Notes under the pieces: generated by a model
Told to the model about the DNA's origin: nothing
Seen by the model: only the letters and a program-made list of their open reading frames with translations
Database searches by the model: none
Shown: in pieces, positions 35,323-44,871 of the stretch
How the letters are laid out: each line of letters opens with the position of its first letter
How positions within the stretch are numbered: the first letter of the stretch is position 1
DNA from: Acetobacter tropicalis
GTDB taxonomy: Bacteria; Pseudomonadota; Alphaproteobacteria; Acetobacterales; Acetobacteraceae
Length of the DNA stretch: 64,000 bases
Reading direction: 5' to 3'
Assembly (NCBI RefSeq): GCF_001580915.1
Contig: NZ_LHZQ01000213.1
Span: forward strand, 17,965-81,964
Made by a program: the position numbers and the translations under genes

Positions 35323-37656
35323 TTATTTCAGGCCGAACGCCCCAAGCGTTTTGAGGCTGACTGTAAACAGATAGGTGGAGTTACGCTGCTGGCCGCCAAT
35401 GGAGGTGTATTGTTTGAGATACATGAAATCAATGCCGAAGCAGTCATTATTGTATCCAATATCTCCGCCCAGAGAAACAAACTCTTTCCGGGAGAGGCTG
35501 CGCCGCGCAAAGCCGGACAGATGCCAGTTTGCCCAGTCGGAAGAGAAGCCGCCGCTCAGTTCGCTGGTTTTGACGTAGTAGAGTGAGGGCGGATTATATT
35601 CGCGGTAATTGGTGGCGTAGTAGTAATAGGGCGTAACCGGCTCATACACATAGCCACCGCGAATACGGAAATGCGGCACGCCAGCGCTGAATAATGCATC
35701 ACCAAAGTTGATTTTGGTGGTGTAGGGATCAAGACGCATACGGGCGTTGAAATCAAAATACTGGTTGGGTGAGACACGCGCCCGCATCACGAGATCAGAC
35801 GCATGGTGCTCCAGGCCCGAGTAGGGAATGCGGTCATGCGTGATGTGCTCCTGAAAGCTCTCTCCGGCCAACAGATCCACTTCATGGCCGTCCCATGTCC
35901 AGTTGGCGTGGATACCCACATTGCCGCGCAGGCCGCCATCCAGCCGGTCCGTGCCCTGATAGCGGTTGAGCGCGAACAGGGTGGAATCCGTGAATTCGTA
36001 AGCCATACTGTCTTCGTTGGGGATGAGATCATTCGCGCCAGCCCCCGTGTTAGGCGCGTAAATCCCTTGCACGATAGGTTCGATAATCTGAGAGCCTCGT
36101 CCATGTTCAAAGGTGCGGACAAACGGCCAGTTGGTCTTGAGGGCGATGGTCGGCAGAACCTGCCCGCTGGTGAGGCTTTTATTGTGCTGGTAATAGTTGG
36201 GCTGCTGGTAGAGCTTGCGGGCCCGATAGACCATGGAATCCACATGCAGCGTGAGGAGGAACTGCTGGCCCAGCCGGTTACGGAAGGGGCGGTCCCAATT
36301 AAGCGCCATTTGGCCACGGATGTCCGACGTGCCGTTGTCACGCTTCACGTTGAAGTCCGTGGTGGACATGCCAAAGCGGCCACCCCATGCATCGGGCTGG
36401 CTCAGGAAACTGTAGGTATAACGGGGCAGCACGAACGGTAGATCGGTGTTGCGGATAACACCCTGGTTCAGGCCCTGATAGAACTGGGCATCCACACGGC
36501 TGTAGGAGCCGGTGCCAAAACCTTCAAGATAGGCGTTGGAATTCAGGGTATCAGACCCATACCCCTGAATACGGTAATCGCGCATGTAGTCGGCTGACGT
36601 GGACACGTTTATGTTGGCCCCGGCACGCCAGTATTTGTTGATGGCAAACTGCGCATTGGCAAACAGATAGCCCTGTATGCCGTGGCCACCGCCGCCTTCA
36701 ACATCGTGCCCGAAATCGTTGGTGTAAGAATCGGCGCGATGGGTGTCATACGCCAGACCGCCCTGAATGTTCAGGGAGCCAAAGTTGAAACGGTTACGAT
36801 ACTGCGCGCTGATCTGCGGGCCGGTTCTGGTAGAGAACAGCCCCTGCACCGTGACATCGGATTGATCATCAAGCACCCAGTAATAGGGGATGGTGAAATA
36901 TGTGCCCAAATAACGGTCATGCGGGGTGATGCCCGGCATGAGGAAGCCGCTGTGCCGTTTGGCGGAGGGGTCCGTCATGGAGAAATAAGGCAGATACAGA
37001 ACCGGAATGCCCAGAATATCCAGATAGGCATCCCGGAAATCAATTTTCTGGTGTTCCAGATCCTGCGTGGCGTCAAAGGCTCGGAACTGCCAGAACGGCG
37101 CGCGTGTCTTGTCTTTTTCGCAGATTTCACAGGCCGTATAGACAGCGCGACTCATGTCATTGAGCTTGCCGCCCGTGCGGCGCATGCCGTTGGCGGCCAG
37201 CTTGGCGTTTTCCGGCAGAACGGCGTGGACATGCTGCATGATACCATCGCGCATGTTGCCGCTGAGTTCGGCATAATGGGCGTACAGCACGGAGCCATCC
37301 GGCTGCACTGTCGCAACGTTACCGCGTGCGGCCACAACGCCTGTATCACGGTCAAAGACAATCTTGTCCGCCCGCATTACATGATCGCCCTGCCAAACCT
37401 GCACGTTGCCGGTCCAAGTTACGGTGTGCTCGTTATCATCATAATCCACCTTGTCGGCCTGAAAGGTGGCGGGATCATTAGAGGATGTTGTGCGGCCCGT
37501 GTTCAGATGCATGGGCTGGGGCCGGAACTGGGCGTGCGCCGCCCGCGGCGGTTCGAGCACCGCGTATGCAGCCACGCTGCCCAGTGCCGTAGCGGCAGCC
37601 AGAGCATGCCTGCGGCGTAGCCGCCGGTTGCGGGAAGGCCGATAGGCCACGGTCAA
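35323..37656 (-). CDS. lptD: LPS-assembly protein LptD
   Basis: Outer-membrane beta-barrel that, with LptE, inserts lipopolysaccharide into the outer leaflet. The 777-residue product has an arginine-rich signal sequence and an OstA jellyroll (about 65-170, FQADKVDYDDNEHTVTWTG). A CEIC cysteine motif follows, then FRDAYLDILGIPVLYLPYFS and a long barrel rich in aromatic strands. The start is a TTG directly after the lptG stop (TGATTG), with GGAGG eight bases upstream inside lptG. Translation is therefore coupled and no ATG is available. surA follows. Confidence 0.93.
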   Translation of the reverse strand: MTVAYRPSRNRRLRRRHALAAATALGSVAAYAVLEPPRAAHAQFRPQPMHLNTGRTTSSNDPATFQADKVDYDDNEHTVTWTGNVQVWQGDHVMRADKIVFDRDTGVVAARGNVATVQPDGSVLYAHYAELSGNMRDGIMQHVHAVLPENAKLAANGMRRTGGKLNDMSRAVYTACEICEKDKTRAPFWQFRAFDATQDLEHQKIDFRDAYLDILGIPVLYLPYFSMTDPSAKRHSGFLMPGITPHDRYLGTYFTIPYYWVLDDQSDVTVQGLFSTRTGPQISAQYRNRFNFGSLNIQGGLAYDTHRADSYTNDFGHDVEGGGGHGIQGYLFANAQFAINKYWRAGANINVSTSADYMRDYRIQGYGSDTLNSNAYLEGFGTGSYSRVDAQFYQGLNQGVIRNTDLPFVLPRYTYSFLSQPDAWGGRFGMSTTDFNVKRDNGTSDIRGQMALNWDRPFRNRLGQQFLLTLHVDSMVYRARKLYQQPNYYQHNKSLTSGQVLPTIALKTNWPFVRTFEHGRGSQIIEPIVQGIYAPNTGAGANDLIPNEDSMAYEFTDSTLFALNRYQGTDRLDGGLRGNVGIHANWTWDGHEVDLLAGESFQEHITHDRIPYSGLEHHASDLVMRARVSPNQYFDFNARMRLDPYTTKINFGDALFSAGVPHFRIRGGYVYEPVTPYYYYATNYREYNPPSLYYVKTSELSGGFSSDWANWHLSGFARRSLSRKEFVSLGGDIGYNNDCFGIDFMYLKQYTSIGGQQRNSTYLFTVSLKTLGAFGLK

Positions 37657-38772
37657 TCAGCCATCCTCCAGATGAAGTAACAACGAAATAGCAAGACACA
37701 ACCCGGCGACTGTGGGGGCCCAGGCCGCAAGAACGGGGGGAAGGGCGCCGGAGTTACCAAACTGCTCTGCAACTTTTGATACTGTGAAAAGCAGAAATCC
37801 TGCCGCAACGCCAGACCCGATCATTTGCGCAACGCCACCTCGGCGGGTGGGCCGCATGGAAAAACCGGCGGCAACCAGCGCCATTGTGCCTGCCAGCATG
37901 GGCAGCGCCAGGAGGGACTGGAAGTGAATTCTATGTCGGATTGAGGAAAAACCTGAGCGGTCCAGCAGCTTGATAAAGCTGGGGAGCGCCCAGATGGAGA
38001 GGGTCTCGGGTGAGGAGAAACTTTCCTGCACGCGGCTTACGGTCAGATCCGTGGGCAGATTAAATTGCCCGACAGAGCGGAGAATATCGTAAGGGCGCAC
38101 GGTCTGGGCGTTCTGAAGCACCCAAGCGCGATCTCCCAGATAGCCTTCCGGAGATTCGATTCGCAGCATCAGTTTGTCATTATGATCCAGCCGGAACACG
38201 CTGATCTCACGAATGCGGATAATGTTGTCCTTGCCTAACTGCACGCCACGCGCATGGAGAATGGCCACGCCATGGGGATCATACTGCGTATCGGACTGAC
38301 GCAGCCACAGGGAACCACTGGACAGGCTGAGGGGGCCGCCGCCGGTGCGCAGATATTGCTGATCCAACTCCTCCGCGCGCCGATACATGGTCGAGGAGAC
38401 AGGGGAAATAATGCCGGTGGCTGTAGCCCCAATCAGCATGGCGCAGGCCAGTGGACCTGCCAGAAACTGCCAGGCCGAAATGCCCGCCGCACGGGCCACA
38501 ATCAGTTCGGAAGAGCGGGTCAAGCGCCAGAAACACACAATACCGCCAAGCAGGATACCAAAGGGCAGAATTTCAATGGCGAAGTAAGGAACGTGCAGAG
38601 CCGCAATTTCCGTCACCACATTGGTGGAGACATCCGGCTTTGTTGCCACGCGGCGCAGCAGGTCAATGAAGTCAAAAAGGCACACAATGCCTGTAAGCGA
38701 GGCGATCATGGCCAGCACAGAAAAGACGAACTGGCGCGCGATGTAGAGAGAGAGCGTAACGGAAACAACCAT
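37657..38772 (-). CDS. lptG: LPS export permease LptG
   Basis: One of the two inner-membrane permeases of the LptB2FG transporter that extracts LPS from the inner membrane. The 371-residue product has the YjgP/YjgQ layout: three N-terminal helices (LYIARQFVFSVLAMIASLTG onward), a periplasmic jellyroll domain, and three C-terminal helices (the last ending LCLAISLLLHLEDG). The frame runs upstream through lptF to 39081, but only ATG 38772 gives a sensible first helix. It starts 17 bases after the lptF stop and abuts lptD. Confidence 0.92.
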   Translation of the reverse strand: MVVSVTLSLYIARQFVFSVLAMIASLTGIVCLFDFIDLLRRVATKPDVSTNVVTEIAALHVPYFAIEILPFGILLGGIVCFWRLTRSSELIVARAAGISAWQFLAGPLACAMLIGATATGIISPVSSTMYRRAEELDQQYLRTGGGPLSLSSGSLWLRQSDTQYDPHGVAILHARGVQLGKDNIIRIREISVFRLDHNDKLMLRIESPEGYLGDRAWVLQNAQTVRPYDILRSVGQFNLPTDLTVSRVQESFSSPETLSIWALPSFIKLLDRSGFSSIRHRIHFQSLLALPMLAGTMALVAAGFSMRPTRRGGVAQMIGSGVAAGFLLFTVSKVAEQFGNSGALPPVLAAWAPTVAGLCLAISLLLHLEDG

Positions 38773-38789
38773 GATGGCGCTTTTTTCCC

Positions 38790-39938
38790 TCAGGCCGAAC
38801 GGGTCTGGGTGCGACCAGACCGGAATTCCGCCCCGAACAGGATAGCCGAACAGACAAGTCCGGGCAGAAGGGCAACGAGGGGAATGAGCGGAATAAGCGC
38901 CATATTCCGGCTGGCAAGGTTTTGCAGCAGCAGATTGGTGGCCAGAAGCCCCACTACACTCAGCACAGCGGCAAGTGGGCGCTTGATATTTCCGTGGCGG
39001 GAGAACACGCCACGCAGCACGGCAAACAGCCCGACCATGGCAAAGGAGAAGCAGGTAAGGGGGGATGTCAGCCTGCGCCACCCTTCCACCTTGAACTTGC
39101 CTGTATCTCGTGCGGAGACTTCCTGGGGGTTGGGGTGGAGCAGTTCGTGCAGGGACATTTCGGCGGCGTCGCGGAAACGGGCGTCTTCCTGATGCGTGGA
39201 AGACAGATCCATGGAATCCTGTTGGAACACCAGCATGTCGAGCCGCCCCGTTTTATGGTCAATCACCTGACGTGAGCCGTCATACAGCACAACACGCGGT
39301 GTGTCGTTGACGATCATCATGGTGCCGTGATTGGCCAGAATGGTGGCGCGGCGGTCAGGTTGGCGGTCATCCTGCACCACAATGCCGTGCAGCGTACCAT
39401 CATGCGTGCGGGACCGGATATAGACCGTCATGACATCCGAAACCTTGGTGAACACCCCTTCCTGCAACATGAAGGCAGCCATCTTGTTGCGGATCTGGAA
39501 TTCATACTGCCGGAAGGCATGATAGGAATGCGGAACAATCCACAGGTTGAGCATGAACCCTGCCAGAGTGGCCATGATGGCGCAGGCCAGCCCCGGTCGT
39601 GCCAGCGCAAAGGGGGAAAGACCGGCAGCCCGCATAACCGTTAGTTCTCGGTCTCCTGCCAGCCGCTGATACACAAACAGACTGACCACAAAGGTGGTGA
39701 TGGGCAGAACGACCGCGACAAAGGAGGGGATGAGCAGGCTGGTAAGCTCGATAAACACCCGCAGAGATAACCCACGGTCCACCACCAGAGAAACAAAGCG
39801 GAGGGATTGCATGAGCCAGATAAGGGCCGCCAGCCCGCCTGTTGTTGCCAGCAGTGCGACCAGAAGCTGATGAAACACGTAGCGGTCCAGAGTAGGAACG
39901 CGGGCTTTCAGCCAGGATGAAAATGAACGGGCGGTCAT
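38790..39938 (-). CDS. lptF: LPS export permease LptF
   Basis: The second inner-membrane permease of the LPS exporter. The 382-residue product begins with LDRYVFHQLLVALLATTGGL and has three helices, the conserved YQRLAGDRELTVMRAAGLS coupling segment, and the periplasmic jellyroll with DGTLHGIVVQDDR. Three helices end the protein. It is the first gene of the operon. The 199 bases upstream contain an AT-rich stretch but no convincing promoter. lptB and lptC are not in this window. Confidence 0.93.
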   Translation of the reverse strand: MTARSFSSWLKARVPTLDRYVFHQLLVALLATTGGLAALIWLMQSLRFVSLVVDRGLSLRVFIELTSLLIPSFVAVVLPITTFVVSLFVYQRLAGDRELTVMRAAGLSPFALARPGLACAIMATLAGFMLNLWIVPHSYHAFRQYEFQIRNKMAAFMLQEGVFTKVSDVMTVYIRSRTHDGTLHGIVVQDDRQPDRRATILANHGTMMIVNDTPRVVLYDGSRQVIDHKTGRLDMLVFQQDSMDLSSTHQEDARFRDAAEMSLHELLHPNPQEVSARDTGKFKVEGWRRLTSPLTCFSFAMVGLFAVLRGVFSRHGNIKRPLAAVLSVVGLLATNLLLQNLASRNMALIPLIPLVALLPGLVCSAILFGAEFRSGRTQTRSA

Positions 39939-40137
39939 GTGCCTTATCTAGCCCCTCCGGTGGCAAGGGCAACACCCCCTGACCAGGAAGATGTGCAAGG
40001 AAGGGAGGCTTTTAGAAGCGAGATAAGGCTTTAGCGTGGCGGCAGGCTGACAAAAGACCAAAAAATTATTTTCACCCTCACCACAGGACCCCTGAGCGAG
40101 ACTCTGCCGTGGGGGCGAAAAAGGCGTTTTTCAGAAA

Positions 40138-40965
40138 TCAGAACTCTTCATACGTATCCGGATTTCCACCCAGCCGATTATTGGTGTTGAGTGTCGCAAT
40201 CTCGGCCAGATCGGTGTCATCCAGAGTGAAATCGAATATTTCCAGATTGGCGCGCATGCGGTCCGGGTTACTGGATTTGGGGATCGGGATGATGTCCGAC
40301 TGCGTAGCCCAGCGCAGCATGATCTGGGCCGGGTTGCGGTTATGTTTTTCGGAAATCTGGCCGATCACGGGGTTTTCCAGCAGGTCTTTACCTAAGGGGC
40401 GCCAGCCTTCTGTCTGGATATTATGGCGGGTATTGAAAGCCACCAGGTCAGGCTGTGGGAAATCAACATGGATTTCAATCTGATTGACCGCGGGAGTAAC
40501 GCCGGTTGCCTGAATGATGCGTTCCAGATGAGCCGGCTGGAAATTGGAAACACCAATAGAGCGTACCTTGCCATCCTTCTGGGCGGCAATCAGGGCTTTC
40601 CAGCTTTCTACGTATAGATCCTTTGCCGGGAGCGGCCAGTGGATGATGTAGAGGTCAACATACTCCATGTTCAGCCGTTGCAGGCTGGCGTCCAACCCGC
40701 GGAGCGCTTCGTCATATCCCTGCTCAGATCCTCGCAGTTTGGTTGTCAGGAAAATATCCTTGCGATCAATCTCTGAGGCCTGGATGGCATTGCCAACACC
40801 AGTCTCGTTCTCATAACGGGCGGCTGTATCAATCAACCGATATCCCGTCAGCAATGCCGCCTGCACGGCGGTTTCTACTTCCTGATCCTTCATGGGGTAG
40901 GTGCCAAAACCCAAGGCAGGAATTTTGTGGCTGTCATTCAATGTCAAAAGGGGTGCGGTGGGCAT
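40138..40965 (-). CDS. Aldo/keto reductase (2,5-diketo-D-gluconate reductase type)
   Basis: A 275-residue NADPH-dependent aldehyde/ketone reductase. The catalytic tetrad is complete: D46, Y51, K76 and H109 in DTAARYENE, TTKLRG and IIHWP. The GVSNFQPAHLERII segment and the C-terminal coenzyme-site IPIPKSSNPDRMRANLEIFD are typical. The usual EAWSPLG motif reads TEGWRPLG. In acetic acid bacteria such enzymes reduce keto sugars or detoxify aldehydes, but the substrate cannot be assigned from sequence. It lies between lptF and the porin gene on the same strand with 172- to 175-base gaps, so it is probably transcribed on its own. Confidence 0.92.
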   Translation of the reverse strand: MPTAPLLTLNDSHKIPALGFGTYPMKDQEVETAVQAALLTGYRLIDTAARYENETGVGNAIQASEIDRKDIFLTTKLRGSEQGYDEALRGLDASLQRLNMEYVDLYIIHWPLPAKDLYVESWKALIAAQKDGKVRSIGVSNFQPAHLERIIQATGVTPAVNQIEIHVDFPQPDLVAFNTRHNIQTEGWRPLGKDLLENPVIGQISEKHNRNPAQIMLRWATQSDIIPIPKSSNPDRMRANLEIFDFTLDDTDLAEIATLNTNNRLGGNPDTYEEF

Positions 40966-41069
40966 TACGTCTCAAACCTTTCCGAGCATGCAAAGGCTGC
41001 CCGTGCCTCAGAAAAATAAGTTCTGGGGCAAGGGGAGCATTGTTCTTGCAAACGTATATGCAGGCGTAA

Positions 41070-41115
41070 CGTTCCAGATCAGCACTTTCCGCGAAGGGAG
41101 TGCTGATCTGGAACG
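41070..41115. repeat. Long perfect hairpin downstream of the porin gene
   Basis: Seventeen-base perfect arms (CGTTCCAGATCAGCACT and its complement) flank a 12-base loop that can pair further through G-U pairs. It sits between the porin stop and the aldo/keto reductase start without an adjacent T-run on either strand. It may be an mRNA 3'-end stabiliser or a terminator of unusual type. Confidence 0.6.
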
Positions 41116-41140
41116 CGAGAAGACCAGCCTCTTCGATGGA

Positions 41141-42799
41141 TCAGAACAGCAGGATCACCCCAGCGGAGCCGGAATTGTCACTGTTGCGGTTGGGGCCGTG
41201 GGCAGCGGATTCCGTATGGGCGAATTCACCCACCAGATTCAGCCAGTCTGTCAGGCTGTAATAAGCGGCCCCAACTTCAGACTGGTTGCGGCGCACCAGT
41301 TCCGTGCTGTTTTCGCCGGGTGCCTGATACAGGTTACTGACACCGTAGCTGCCAACCAGCTTGAATTTCTTGGTAAAGTTATACATGGCCTGCACGTAAT
41401 AGCCTTCTGACGCACGCTTGCGCCCATTGGCTGCAATCCCATCAAAGAACAGGCCGGTCGTGCCCAGCCCGCTCCCCCGATAGTAATAGGCAACGCCCTG
41501 AAACCCATGATAGGTGAATTTGGTGCCAATTTCGCCTGCTTCAGCCATGGCGCCACGGCGACCGCTTCCTTCTTCTTCCAGATAAGCGCTAGTGAGGGCT
41601 TGCTGATGCTGCACCAGAAAGCTGGCCCAGATTCGGGTTTGAACGCCACCAATCTTGAAATCATACGTGCCTTTGCCTTGCACCATGGGCGACGAATGCT
41701 GCGTGGATTCCGCAGAATACCCCCCGCCGGCAAAGTTGAATTCATCCAGAGGCTGGAATACGCCCACGGAGCCCTGAAAGCCGTGATAGGTGGGGGAGAC
41801 GTAGGAAATCTGCGGTATCCAGTCCGCATAGACATAACCTACGCCAATGCGCCCCAGTGATGTATTGCCCGGTGCGGCGTTGCTGCCGGTGGAACCTACG
41901 CTGAGCAGGGTCGCATCGTTCAGGATGGCGTCGCTGCCAAAAATAGCGAGGTCTCGGCCAACCTTGAATGTGCCAACGTCCTTGTTGCCGAAGGTGACGT
42001 AAACCTGTCGCAGATCGATCCCGGCCGTGCCAAGCCCAACCGGGCTACCGCCAGTATTGGCGTTGAACGCACCGTTCTTGGCGTTGTTGATGCCCGGATA
42101 CATGCCCACCACGGCAGACATATCAATGCCAGACTGCGTGGTGCTCAGCTTCAGGATGAAGCCTGCGGGCAGGAGGCCGTTACGCACAGCGGAAGAGTCA
42201 AAGCCGCTGGAGCCGGTGGAGACACCACCCGCCACGGGTCTGCCACCGGCAGGGCTGTTGTACGTGTAGAAACCGTTGATAAACCCGGAGAGATTGATGT
42301 CCACCGGGCCAGCCTTGAAAGTCAGCCCCTTGCCGGGCACGTATTTTGCCACGCGCACGATACTGTTGCTGTTGAGCGCATCCTGCGTGGAGAGCATGGC
42401 CTGCTGTGCGGAGCGGGCACTGGCTTCCGCACGGTCTGCTGCCTGCTGGGCGCGCAGGCTGGCGTTGTCTTCCGCACCCGGATCAAAGCGGATGCCATCT
42501 TCATATCCCGCCTGAACCGAGTGTGTGACATGTGGCGTAACGTGATGGGCACCGCCAGAGGAGGCTGAGGTATGCACGGCATGGGCCGGACCGCTGCTCC
42601 GCTGGGCGGGGGCAGCCGTGTGGCGCAGATGCTTTGAGAGCAGCGTATCGTATTCGTGCTGGGTCAGGCTGCCTTTGGCGCGCAAAATATCCAGCAGATC
42701 GCTGTAATCATCGGCCAGAGCCGCAGGAGCTTCAAAAAACGGCACGCAGGCGGAGGCAGCAAGTAAAAGAGTGTAAAAAGCGTGCTTCTTCGACGCCAT
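41141..42799 (-). CDS. Outer-membrane porin-like beta-barrel protein
   Basis: From ATG 42799 (AAGGAG upstream) the 552-residue product has a signal peptide and a short helical pair with DYSDLLDILRAKGSLTQHEY, which resembles a SHOCT-like segment. A His/Ala/Ser-rich linker and an alanine-rich coiled coil (about 120-150) follow, then a barrel of many alternating aromatic strands ending VILLF, the typical terminal phenylalanine. The barrel resembles porins of the DcaP/OprP-like kind found in acetic acid bacteria; solute specificity is unknown. The coiled coil may support trimerisation or contact with peptidoglycan. A long perfect hairpin follows the gene, and an AT-rich region (43025-43150) precedes it. 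Confidence 0.75.
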   Translation of the reverse strand: MASKKHAFYTLLLAASACVPFFEAPAALADDYSDLLDILRAKGSLTQHEYDTLLSKHLRHTAAPAQRSSGPAHAVHTSASSGGAHHVTPHVTHSVQAGYEDGIRFDPGAEDNASLRAQQAADRAEASARSAQQAMLSTQDALNSNSIVRVAKYVPGKGLTFKAGPVDINLSGFINGFYTYNSPAGGRPVAGGVSTGSSGFDSSAVRNGLLPAGFILKLSTTQSGIDMSAVVGMYPGINNAKNGAFNANTGGSPVGLGTAGIDLRQVYVTFGNKDVGTFKVGRDLAIFGSDAILNDATLLSVGSTGSNAAPGNTSLGRIGVGYVYADWIPQISYVSPTYHGFQGSVGVFQPLDEFNFAGGGYSAESTQHSSPMVQGKGTYDFKIGGVQTRIWASFLVQHQQALTSAYLEEEGSGRRGAMAEAGEIGTKFTYHGFQGVAYYYRGSGLGTTGLFFDGIAANGRKRASEGYYVQAMYNFTKKFKLVGSYGVSNLYQAPGENSTELVRRNQSEVGAAYYSLTDWLNLVGEFAHTESAAHGPNRNSDNSGSAGVILLF

Positions 42800-43227
42800 G
42801 AATATCCGCTCCTTGGAATGGAACTCTCTCTGTGGAAGAAGCGGGGGGCTGGCGTCAACACCTTCCTGAAGGGCGTTTTTTACGCAGGAGAGGGTTGTTT
42901 TTTCTGTATATTCAGGAGGATGGCGTTGCCCGCGCCGCATACCCGTCGGCGCTGAAGAGAAGCCCGGAGGGATGCGGACTGAGTGGTATAAAAGTGAGAT
43001 GAAATAAAAAATGTTTAAAAACAAGCGGTTGGACTCTTATTATTCCGACCAAAAAATGTTATAACAGAATTTGATGTTCTTTTTTATTTGGCATCCTCAT
43101 TTGTAATAATGAGAGGAGATATGTGCAGATTATGGATTGCCAATATCTGTAAAATTTGAATGCGTTCTCAAAATCCTTGTCAGAGGCGCTGGCGATACCA
43201 GACTATCACGGAATTTTTATCTCTCTT

Positions 43228-44625
43228 TTAGCCCGGAATAACGCGGTGACGCACGACTTCCCCAATAATGACCAGCGTCGGGCTGATCACATTATGGGTG
43301 GTTGCAAGGTCAGGCAGCGTATCCAGCGTGCCGGTGAAGACACGTTGTTGTGGGGTTGTGCCCCGTTCAACAAGAGCAGCGGGCCAGTCACCCGGCAGGC
43401 CGTGCGTTTTCAGTTGAGTGCACAAAAAGGGCAGCATGTTCAGGCCCATGTAGATCACAACCGTCTGGCTACGCAGGGCAATGGTTTCCCACGCCAGTTC
43501 AAGTGTTCCGTCCGCGCGGGCATGGCCGGTAATGAACAGGCAGGCCTGCGCGCAATCACGGTGGGTAAGCGGGATGCCTGCGTAGGCTGCACATCCATTG
43601 GCAGCGGAAATGCCCGGCACAATACGGAAGGGAATGCCCGCTTCCATTAGGGCTTCCATTTCTTCTCCACCACGCCCGAAAATGAACGGATCTCCGCCCT
43701 TCAGGCGCAGAACACGTTCACCAGCTTTGGCGCGGCGCACCAGTTCGTTATTGATCTCTGTCTGCGGTAAAGTGTGCCGGTTGCGGCGCTTGCCCACAAA
43801 AATGCGCTCGGCATCCCGCCTGACATAATTGAGAATCTCGGGGCCGATGAGGTTGTCATACAGCACCGTATCGGCATCCTGCATCAGCCGGAGGGCTGCA
43901 AGGGTCAGCAGGTTCGGGTCACCGGGGCCAGCGCCAACCAGCCAGACTTCGCCCTTGAGCGTATGGCCCTCAAGAAGGCGCTCCAGTTCCTGCTCGGCGC
44001 CAGCCATGTCACCATTGAGGGCAAGGTGGCTGCCGCGTCCGTCCAGAAAGCGCTCCCAGATTTGCCGTCTGTCTGATGAATTGGGGAGCTTGTCGCGCAA
44101 GGGCAGGCGCATGGCCTGCATGAAGTCCGCCAGTCTGTGCAGCCCCGCAGGAAGGATTTCTTCAATTTTTGCCCGGAGACGGCGGGCAAGCACAGGGGCC
44201 GCGCCCCCTGTTGAGACAGCAACCTGCACCGCGCCGCGGAGGGTAAGGGCAGGCGTAATGAAGCTGGAAACGCCGGGGTCATCCACTGCACAGACTGGCA
44301 CATTGGCTTGCTGGCACAGTGCTGCCACTGCCCGGTTCAGCCCGGTATCATTGGTGGCGACATACACAAGCCGGCAACCGGGCAGGCGCCCGGCCATATC
44401 TGCTGGCGTAACATCCATCTGTATGTGCGTGATCGCGCCGTCTTCAGCCAGAGTCTGAAGTTCCGGGCTGAGGGTGGGGGAGAGGACTTCCACCTTTGCC
44501 CCGGTAGGAACAAGGAGCTGTACCTTGTTGGCCGCCACATTCCCGCCGCCGACCACAAGCACGCGCGCGCCCTCCAGATGGAGGACAACAGGGAACCAGC
44601 CAGATTTCTGTGAGGGAGGTTGCAT
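43228..44625 (-). CDS. cysG: Siroheme synthase (multifunctional CysG)
   Basis: Converts uroporphyrinogen III to siroheme for sulfite reductase. The 465-residue fusion has an N-terminal dehydrogenase/ferrochelatase domain (VVGGGNVAANKVQLLVPTGA near 25-44, CAVDDPGVSSFITPA, STGGAAPVLARRLR). The C-terminal SAM-dependent methyltransferase domain starts near 225 (VWLVGAGPGDPNLLTLAALR) and contains RLKGGDPFIFGRGGEE and PGISAANGCAAYAGIPLTHR. GGGAGG precedes the ATG. It diverges from an ABC exporter gene across about 246 bases. No sulfite reductase or cysteine genes are adjacent. Confidence 0.95.
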   Translation of the reverse strand: MQPPSQKSGWFPVVLHLEGARVLVVGGGNVAANKVQLLVPTGAKVEVLSPTLSPELQTLAEDGAITHIQMDVTPADMAGRLPGCRLVYVATNDTGLNRAVAALCQQANVPVCAVDDPGVSSFITPALTLRGAVQVAVSTGGAAPVLARRLRAKIEEILPAGLHRLADFMQAMRLPLRDKLPNSSDRRQIWERFLDGRGSHLALNGDMAGAEQELERLLEGHTLKGEVWLVGAGPGDPNLLTLAALRLMQDADTVLYDNLIGPEILNYVRRDAERIFVGKRRNRHTLPQTEINNELVRRAKAGERVLRLKGGDPFIFGRGGEEMEALMEAGIPFRIVPGISAANGCAAYAGIPLTHRDCAQACLFITGHARADGTLELAWETIALRSQTVVIYMGLNMLPFLCTQLKTHGLPGDWPAALVERGTTPQQRVFTGTLDTLPDLATTHNVISPTLVIIGEVVRHRVIPG

Positions 44626-44871
44626 AAAATAAGGAGCAAGCAGTCTTCACGCCCGGATGCAAGAGTGCGTTTTCTCCGTAAGCGCACTTTTTTCATTTTT
44701 CTGCACGTCTGGAGGGCTCTTGCCATGATAGAGCCCTGATAACAGACAAGAGAAAGCGCCGTGCGGGCCTGAGCGCCGCGAGAGTGGAGGAGCGTGAAGA
44801 ATGTGCTGCCAGATGCCTTGGGGTGAGAAAACAGTCCCCACTACCTGTTTGCCGTGCAGGGTCTGAGGCGC

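Noticed and set aside
37657..39081. Extended lptG frame up to 39081
   Set aside because: The first 103 residues overlap lptF out of frame and lack any helix pattern; ATG 38772 gives the normal first helix.
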